Positions 58,719 through 64,000 of a DNA stretch of 64,000 bases are shown here, piece by piece. Below the pieces are notes generated by a model. That model worked only from the letters and a program-made list of their open reading frames with translations, made no database searches and was not told the origin of the DNA. Numbering within the stretch: position 1 is the stretch's first letter; each line of letters starts with the position of its first letter. The DNA lies in the IMG/VR virus record IMGVR_UViG_3300025133_000030, positions 89,804 to 153,803 of that record; one strand, 5' to 3'. This DNA comes from a virus. A program made the position numbers and the translations under genes.

Positions 58719-59702
58719 ATGGCGTTTTTAGATAACTCGGGAGACATAATACTTGACGCAGTTCTTACTGACGCGGGTAGAAAAAGGCTAGCCAGAGCCG
58801 ATGGATCCTTTAGAATAGAGAAGTTTGCCTTCGGAGACGAAGAGATAAATTATGGCTTATACAACAAAGATCATGCTAATGGCAGCGCGTATTTCGATTT
58901 GGAGATTCTTCAAACACCAGTCTTGGAGGCTTTCACAAATAACACCTCTCTAATGAAAAGTAAATTGATCTCGATTCCTAGAACTGATCTCTTGTATCTT
59001 CCAGTTTTGAAATTGAATGAGGTTGCCCCGGGTCTCCAGAAAGAGACAGAACGCTTCACGGACAGTGATGATGTTAATAAGGGATACTTCTTGGTAGCAG
59101 TCGACAGGTCTACAGAAACGGCGATTACTGATCAATATGGAGCAAGCAACGGCAAGATACCCAATTTCTTTCATGGTGGCAGCAATAAAGTAACGAACCA
59201 CAGGATAAGAATAGATCAAGGCCTTGATACTACAGAAATCTCTCCTAGTTTTAGACTGGATCCACAACTTTATGAGGGGCAATATATTGTTGAAATGGAT
59301 GATAGATTAGGATCTCTTTCTACTTCAGATAGAAGAATCGCGAACGCTTCTTATGTCGATGACGACAATATTGCAAGCTACTTTGTAGCGGATCGCGGCT
59401 TTGTCACGATGAATACCAAAACTGGTAAAAAGGGTGATAACCCAGATGAGCAAGGCTTGGATGGTACGGACGAAGTCATCGAAGGGCCTCGCGGAACTTT
59501 TCTTGAAATGGCTATTCGAGCAAGCGTAGAATTGCAGTCAAGTACTTTCTTGTTTACGAAAATGGGCACAACCGTTGCAGCTAGCACTGCTGGTGCAGCA
59601 ATAACAGCTGCGCATTATTTCATAGACTCCACAATTCGCGTCACGGGAGCCAATACTGGCTATAGCATTGACGTCCCAGTTAGATACATCAAAAAGGCGT
59701 AA
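58719..59702 (+). CDS. Virion structural protein, 'LT..G' N-terminal module
   Basis: 327 residues with AGAGGAG before the ATG. The N-terminus DAVLTDAGRKRLARADGSF followed by FAFGDEEINYGLYN resembles that of the 51,301 gene and of structural proteins seen in T4-like marine phages. The middle is beta-rich; the C-terminal 60 residues form a compact domain (VAASTAGAAITAAHYF, DVPVRYIKK). Preceded by an 86-base non-coding gap with a direct repeat, implying separate transcription. It might be a tail tube or fibre connector; I cannot decide. Confidence 0.65.
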   Translation: MAFLDNSGDIILDAVLTDAGRKRLARADGSFRIEKFAFGDEEINYGLYNKDHANGSAYFDLEILQTPVLEAFTNNTSLMKSKLISIPRTDLLYLPVLKLNEVAPGLQKETERFTDSDDVNKGYFLVAVDRSTETAITDQYGASNGKIPNFFHGGSNKVTNHRIRIDQGLDTTEISPSFRLDPQLYEGQYIVEMDDRLGSLSTSDRRIANASYVDDDNIASYFVADRGFVTMNTKTGKKGDNPDEQGLDGTDEVIEGPRGTFLEMAIRASVELQSSTFLFTKMGTTVAASTAGAAITAAHYFIDSTIRVTGANTGYSIDVPVRYIKKA

Positions 59703-59712
59703 GGTATAAATA

Positions 59713-61047
59713 ATGGCAACTTCTTTTAAGACTTTTTTAAACAGCGACATAACAACAACAAGAACCCTCTTACACGAAGCCGTGCCTATTACCGGAGCGG
59801 TTCTCTCTGGGACCTATGAGCACCACAACGGCAATGGCGTCCCTGCAGGTTCCGGTGGCACCGGAACAGATAAAACTCAAGTAAATCAGAAGACTTATGC
59901 CCATGGTATGTTTTCTTCTATTTATGACTATCCCTACTTAAGTTCTTCTGCTAATCATATTATAGACGTCACGGCTGGATTTTCAAACGCTTCCGGTTTT
60001 AGCGGTAGTACCCGAGGCGACTCTGGCGTAGCCACTGTCCAAAACGCAAAAAAAATAAATATATATAATCAAATGGCTCAAATGCTAGCTGGCTACGACG
60101 AAAGTGGAGCTATTAGGGATTTTGATATAGATGGAAATCATTCATCAACTGTTGGAAAAATGAAAGAAGTTTACTTTATAAACTTTTCTAGGCTGTTGAC
60201 AAAGGATGAAATCAAGAAGGGTTCATTTAATTTAACTTTAGCGGTTTCGGGTGGTTTCACAGAGAAACCTAGGACCTCTGCTCAACACACTGAGCACGCA
60301 AAGCTTGTCAAGCTAACGGACGCCTCTGGGTCTAACGGGTTTAAAACAAACTCTCCCGCTGGAGAGTATGGTATTCTTTTCGCCACTGGATCAGCAAACG
60401 CCGCCGCAGCACAGGTTGTTGGCCAACAAGTTGACGGTGTTGGAGATCTCCATTCAGATCCCATTTCGCAAAAAACCATGGCCGCCGGAGGAACCTCTAA
60501 TGCGAAGCCCGCGGGCCTGATTTTCTATCAAGCCGGCATTGCAGTCGTCACAGCATCTATTTTCAACACTGCATCGGTAACTAATGGGGCATACACAAAC
60601 AACGAGGGCATGGGCCTCCTCGAACCCGCTAACGTCTGGAAAGGCACCGGTGTGGACGGCGCTTTGGTTGGAACACAAGTTATTCAGATGGATGGCGATG
60701 GTCACGGTGTAGATAATCGTTTCTCTTACGGTACAATAGCGCAAAACGCGGAATCACTGATGCATAGGATCACTGACATCAGCTTTAACAACACAACAGA
60801 GCTTAACTCTACTGTATATTTCTGTCGCGCAAACCACAACGAGTTCAACTACTCTTCAAATCCGACATATCTAGCTGACAGCAAGATGGTCGTAAAGAAC
60901 AGCACACTAGACTCACCAGTGACTTACTTGACAACTGTAGGCATGTATTCTGCCAACAATGAACTTCTTGCTGTTGCTAAGTTGAGCGAGCCTATCAAGA
61001 AGGATCCAACAAACGAAGTAACCTTGAGGGTGAGGCTAGACTACTAA
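59713..61047 (+). CDS. Virion structural protein, shares C-terminal module with next gene
   Basis: 444 residues, Gly/Ser/Asn-rich beta-type composition. The C-terminal 95 residues (FCRANHNEFNYSSNPTYL, TTVGMYSANNELLAVAKLSEPIKK, VTLRVRLDY) align by eye with the C-terminus of the next gene product, and a further shared segment precedes it (GLIFYQAGIAVVTAS). It starts ten bases after the previous stop, with TATAAATA between stop and ATG. The NEFNYSSNP motif is one I associate with T4-like marine phage structural proteins. Role in tail or capsid surface is unknown. Confidence 0.65.
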   Translation: MATSFKTFLNSDITTTRTLLHEAVPITGAVLSGTYEHHNGNGVPAGSGGTGTDKTQVNQKTYAHGMFSSIYDYPYLSSSANHIIDVTAGFSNASGFSGSTRGDSGVATVQNAKKINIYNQMAQMLAGYDESGAIRDFDIDGNHSSTVGKMKEVYFINFSRLLTKDEIKKGSFNLTLAVSGGFTEKPRTSAQHTEHAKLVKLTDASGSNGFKTNSPAGEYGILFATGSANAAAAQVVGQQVDGVGDLHSDPISQKTMAAGGTSNAKPAGLIFYQAGIAVVTASIFNTASVTNGAYTNNEGMGLLEPANVWKGTGVDGALVGTQVIQMDGDGHGVDNRFSYGTIAQNAESLMHRITDISFNNTTELNSTVYFCRANHNEFNYSSNPTYLADSKMVVKNSTLDSPVTYLTTVGMYSANNELLAVAKLSEPIKKDPTNEVTLRVRLDY

Positions 61048-61058
61048 GGAGTACTAGC

Positions 61059-62807
61059 ATGGCACTACACAGGTTCGGCCCAGACGACATATTCAGAAAC
61101 ACAATACGAACTTACCCTGAGCAGGTTTTGTACGTCTATAAGGGCGTAACATATCGAGAAGGGGAGGTGAATTTAACTGGATCCGACAACATGGGCGCAT
61201 CAATTGCGACTGGCTTTATGCACAAACCTTCGGGCTCAGTCAGTCTATATGAGTTGAACATCGACCGCGCTCCACCTACTCATGCCGCAACCGCTCTGCT
61301 GCAGTTTACCGATAAACCACTCGACGGTCAGCAGATCACCATAATTTCTTCCGATGGAACGTCGCTGGCATATATGGCCAAAAACGCTGGCGAGGTTCTT
61401 GGTGATCGATCTTTTGACAATTCAGGGACAGTAAAAGCCGCAGCTCAATCCCTCAGGAATTGTATTGAACACGCTAGTGGTCATAACGGAAAAATTTTAG
61501 TGTCGGAGATACAACCACACGAACCCGATGATTATATAATAGTTTTAACTCAGCAAGTTCCCGGGTCAGATGGCAATAAGAATATTGTACACAATCTTGC
61601 AAATGTAAACGTAAAATCTGTAGCCTTCTTATCTGACTCAACTTTGGCGAATGTAGCCAGCTTCTCTAAGGGTAGCGACCCGGCCGAAACAAATTTGATA
61701 TACCCCTTTATAGAGGCCCCTCAACCCGGCCAGACCCGCCCAATATTCAAGACAGTGTCTAGGTCTGGAGGTGATACGAGCGATGGATATATTGGCTCAT
61801 ACCCACTTACTGCAAGTATAACAAGACAATACTACACAGATGATCGATCCACAAGAGAGAAATCAATAAGAAGGCGAGTAAACTCTTTGTGTGTGGCGTT
61901 GGATTCTTATAGTGTTTTTAGTCCGCATTTTGCGCACAATAGCGGATCTGCAGATGTCAAGTGGGACAAGAGCGTTCAAGAAATGTCTCTAATCAGTATA
62001 CCTTCTATATTTTATGGATCGTCAATAAGGAGAGGAAGTGTTAACCTAGACTTTATAATCGACGGTGTCACAGTTGCTCGACTTAACGACGAGAAAGAAA
62101 ACGGAGAATTAATACAAGTTTCTGGATCCAATGAGACCGGCTCTGTCGGCGGTGTGGTTTTGTACAATCATGGCTTTTTGATGTTGACAGGTAGTTGGGA
62201 TGTGTACGCCGCGAACGAAGGCGAGACGTATACTCTTGCAGATACTGACCTGAACGGTGCCCTAAATTCCGTGACCCCAGCATGGAAATACTTCGGAGCT
62301 GGATTGACTGAGGTTAACTTAGAGAGGAAAACTAAGAAAACAGGCCAAATAATTGATGGAGCAGACGAGGTGATTGAAGTCCCCACCGCCCCCAGAGAAC
62401 AAGAGATAGACGTGACTAGGCTTTCTTATTCTGGCTTGTCGGATGTATCGTTTAAAATATCCTTTCAAGGTACTCAAGAAATCAATACTATTACGATGTT
62501 GTCGCATGCCAAGCGAGGCAAAGTCAACCACTCAAATAACTCAACGTTCTTGCAATCTGGATCCTTCATGGATAACCCTCCGATTGCTGGATCCACTGCT
62601 TATATTGAATTTCCCGAAATGGTAATCAAAAACACTGTTTCTTCTTCATATGTCGACCCCACTGGGTCGTTCGAAAAACAGACTTTCATATCAAAGGTCG
62701 GAATTTTTGACAAAGACAAGAATCTTCTTGGCATAGCAAAAATGGCAACACCAGTTAAGAAAACTCAAAACAGGAATTTAACATTTAAGATCAAGATGGA
62801 TGTTTAA
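61059..62807 (+). CDS. Virion structural protein with repeat module and shared C-terminus
   Basis: 582 residues. Residues about 84-180 carry a module resembling the duplicated domain of the 38,954 fibre gene (ITIISSDGTSLAYMA, IIVLTQQVPGSDGNKNIV). The C-terminal part (KVNHSNNSTFLQSGS, ISKVGIFDKDKNLLGIAKMATPVKK, LTFKIKMDV) is homologous by eye with the 59,713 gene. GGAG precedes the ATG. Together the two genes look like an ancient tandem duplication with insertion of an extra module. Structural role inferred from location and composition. Confidence 0.65.
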   Translation: MALHRFGPDDIFRNTIRTYPEQVLYVYKGVTYREGEVNLTGSDNMGASIATGFMHKPSGSVSLYELNIDRAPPTHAATALLQFTDKPLDGQQITIISSDGTSLAYMAKNAGEVLGDRSFDNSGTVKAAAQSLRNCIEHASGHNGKILVSEIQPHEPDDYIIVLTQQVPGSDGNKNIVHNLANVNVKSVAFLSDSTLANVASFSKGSDPAETNLIYPFIEAPQPGQTRPIFKTVSRSGGDTSDGYIGSYPLTASITRQYYTDDRSTREKSIRRRVNSLCVALDSYSVFSPHFAHNSGSADVKWDKSVQEMSLISIPSIFYGSSIRRGSVNLDFIIDGVTVARLNDEKENGELIQVSGSNETGSVGGVVLYNHGFLMLTGSWDVYAANEGETYTLADTDLNGALNSVTPAWKYFGAGLTEVNLERKTKKTGQIIDGADEVIEVPTAPREQEIDVTRLSYSGLSDVSFKISFQGTQEINTITMLSHAKRGKVNHSNNSTFLQSGSFMDNPPIAGSTAYIEFPEMVIKNTVSSSYVDPTGSFEKQTFISKVGIFDKDKNLLGIAKMATPVKKTQNRNLTFKIKMDV

Positions 62808-63430
62808 TGAAATTAGCTAAGAAGTATGAGTTGATGATTTTGAGACTATCTCTTCTTGAAAAAGAATACGGCTACGAAAAGGAAGCTTCAGACAAGGCTC
62901 AGGACGAGTTTCAAAAACACTTTCAATCAAAAATATCTAACATGACGACAGAAGAAAAGGAAGCGCTGGGGGTCCAAGAGCACAATGGAGTTTATAGGCA
63001 AAAACCAAAAGCCTCCAAGCAGCAACCAAAGACAGAACAGGAAAACGAACAAGTCCAGTCTGCAGCCAAAGAGAGGCCTGCAGTAGTCAAGAAAGTGTTC
63101 AAAGACATAGCCAAGAAAACTCACCCAGATATATTATCTGGAGATGATGTTAAAGCCGATAGAAAAAAAGAGTTATTCCGACAAGCACAAGCCGCCGCCG
63201 AAGAATCTAATATAGGCAAACTACACGAAATAGCTGTTGAGTTAGGTGTAGAATTACCAGATCCAGATGAGAAAACAATTGATCTTTTGCAGAAGTCTAT
63301 CTCTACCACAAATAAGAAAATAAAAGAATTAAAGAAAACTTTTATTTGGTTGTGGTATAATAGTCCAAACAAAGATCAAATAATGGAACGATTCATTGAA
63401 AGGCTTAAAAATGCTAACTCTCGGACTTGA
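62807..63430 (+). CDS. J-domain-like protein (HPD motif)
   Basis: 207 residues. A Gln/Lys/Glu-rich N-terminal half is followed by VFKDIAKKTHPD with H106-P107-D108, the signature that lets J-domains stimulate Hsp70/DnaK ATPase; the following helix (ELFRQAQAAAEESNIGKLHEIA) fits J-domain helix III. The C-terminus is a charged coiled-coil-like stretch. It could recruit host DnaK for virion assembly or for replication. Start overlaps the previous stop (TAATG) and its end overlaps the RuvC-like gene by 20 bases. Confidence 0.72.
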   Translation: MKLAKKYELMILRLSLLEKEYGYEKEASDKAQDEFQKHFQSKISNMTTEEKEALGVQEHNGVYRQKPKASKQQPKTEQENEQVQSAAKERPAVVKKVFKDIAKKTHPDILSGDDVKADRKKELFRQAQAAAEESNIGKLHEIAVELGVELPDPDEKTIDLLQKSISTTNKKIKELKKTFIWLWYNSPNKDQIMERFIERLKNANSRT

Positions 63431-63944
63431 TATATCCACTAGTATAACAGGAGCAACCATATTAGATCCTGAAGGTAATATACTATTAACAGAGTCTTGG
63501 GATACAAGAAACAAGAATAAATTTCCCGATTTGTTCGGAAAAGCAGATTTTATCAGAAGTCGAATATTTGCCCTGTCACACAATTACTGTATAAAGAATG
63601 TTTTCATAGAACAGTCGTTACAATCGTTCAGATCTGGATTTTCTTCTGCTCAGACACTATCGACCCTATCTAGGTTTAACGGGATAGTGTCTTGGATTTG
63701 CTATAAAACACTCGGTCTCACTCCGGAATATGTAGCCGCCACTACAGCTAGAAAGCTGTGTGGAATAAAAGTCCCAAGGGGAACGAAAGCAAAAGAACAC
63801 GTTCTTCAGTTTGTACTTGACAATGTGCCCAACTTTGAGATACAATATACAAAGAATGGCAATCCGAAACCCGGTGCATACGACCGGTCAGATAGTTGGG
63901 TGATTGCCAAAGCGGGCCTGACCTTATGCAATCAAAAAAAATAA
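63411..63944 (+). CDS. RuvC-like Holliday junction resolvase
   Basis: 177 residues from ATG 63,411, which has GAAAGG upstream; an earlier TTG would add five residues. RNase H-fold acidic residues are in place: D7 in LGLDISTS, E67 in VFIEQS, and D158/D161 in YDRSDSWVIAKAG. This matches phage RuvC-like endonucleases, which resolve branched DNA before packaging. Short length (RuvC is about 170) is normal. Its end overlaps the next gene. With the PD-(D/E)XK nuclease this is the second DNA processing gene in the window. Confidence 0.85.
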   Translation: MLTLGLDISTSITGATILDPEGNILLTESWDTRNKNKFPDLFGKADFIRSRIFALSHNYCIKNVFIEQSLQSFRSGFSSAQTLSTLSRFNGIVSWICYKTLGLTPEYVAATTARKLCGIKVPRGTKAKEHVLQFVLDNVPNFEIQYTKNGNPKPGAYDRSDSWVIAKAGLTLCNQKK

Positions 63945-64000
63945 AGATCCTTAGAGATTCTCTGGGATCCTTTTACAAATCGACTTCTGAGCTTTTGTTT
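63926..64000 (+). CDS. 5' end of next gene, possibly a DNA primase
   Basis: ATG at 63,926 opens a frame of 25 codons that runs off the window: MQSKKIKILRDSLGSF, then YKSTSELLF. It overlaps the resolvase end by 19 bases, as is usual here. The sequence resembles the lead-in to CHC2-type zinc finger of phage primases, which typically follows just after such a segment, but the fragment is too short to confirm. Partial at the window edge. Confidence 0.45.
   Translation, partial: MQSKKIKILRDSLGSFYKSTSELLF

Noticed and set aside
59705-59712. TATAAATA, the T4 late promoter consensus
   Set aside because: It ends directly at the ATG of the next gene, so transcription would start inside the coding region; more likely chance in AT-rich DNA.

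Overview
The window looks like part of a large, AT-rich, tailed (contractile, T4-like) bacteriophage genome, or a closely related marine-type jumbo myovirus contig. Evidence seen directly: a gp25-type baseplate wedge protein, a gp6/Baseplate_J-type protein, a gp55-type late sigma factor, a PhoH-family ATPase, a RuvC-like resolvase, two virion proteins above 3,300 residues, and almost all genes on one strand with start and stop codons overlapping or a few bases apart. The host is not identified. A lipobox on the leftmost protein and ADP-heptose/O-antigen type sugar genes suggest a Gram-negative host.

Layout. (1) 1-1,100: a minus-strand lipoprotein with a trypsin-like catalytic triad and a divergent small gene. 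(2) 1,135-4,274: a PIN-PhoH ATPase, an HEIGH zinc metallopeptidase, a small Lys-rich protein and a PD-(D/E)XK nuclease with a Cas4-like cysteine pattern. (3) 4,287-20,879: a 16.6-kb surface-glycan island of 19 genes: two GT4-type glycosyltransferases, a GT-B/GT-A fusion, a WecB epimerase, a GT-D-fold transferase, GNAT, a short DegT aminotransferase, FkbM methyltransferase, GT11 fucosyltransferase, NodU carbamoyltransferase, four SDR sugar epimerases/dehydratases (GDP-fucose-synthase-like, GME-like, unassigned, RmlB-like), HAD phosphatase, cupin, an unknown, an Mpo1/DUF962 membrane protein and a split HldE (kinase plus adenylyltransferase). An extended -10 sigma70 promoter sits inside it at about 14,502-14,530. 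(4) 20,899-22,666: small regulatory/hypothetical genes including a zinc ribbon protein and the gp55-like sigma factor. (5) 22,668-62,807: tail and baseplate genes: M23 tail lysin, spike-like protein, a 3,836-residue protein with a Gly/Ala segment, gp25, gp6, a fibre-like protein with a duplicated domain, a 3,350-residue LamG adhesin, and seven further virion proteins that share recurring modules. (6) 62,807-64,000: J-domain-like protein, RuvC-like resolvase and the start of a further gene.

How it fits together (inference): the island could build or modify a sugar on the infected cell, for example fucosylated, carbamoylated, methylated and heptose-containing glycan, either to block superinfecting phages that use the same receptor or to decorate virions. 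Key precursor steps (GDP-mannose 4,6-dehydratase, GmhA, GmhB, HldD) were not found here, so the pathway would depend on the host or on genes outside the window. The very large LamG/FN3-type tail proteins fit binding to complex surface carbohydrates. No tRNA, CRISPR array, insertion sequence or attachment site was recognised, and no gene-free stretch exceeds 300 bases.
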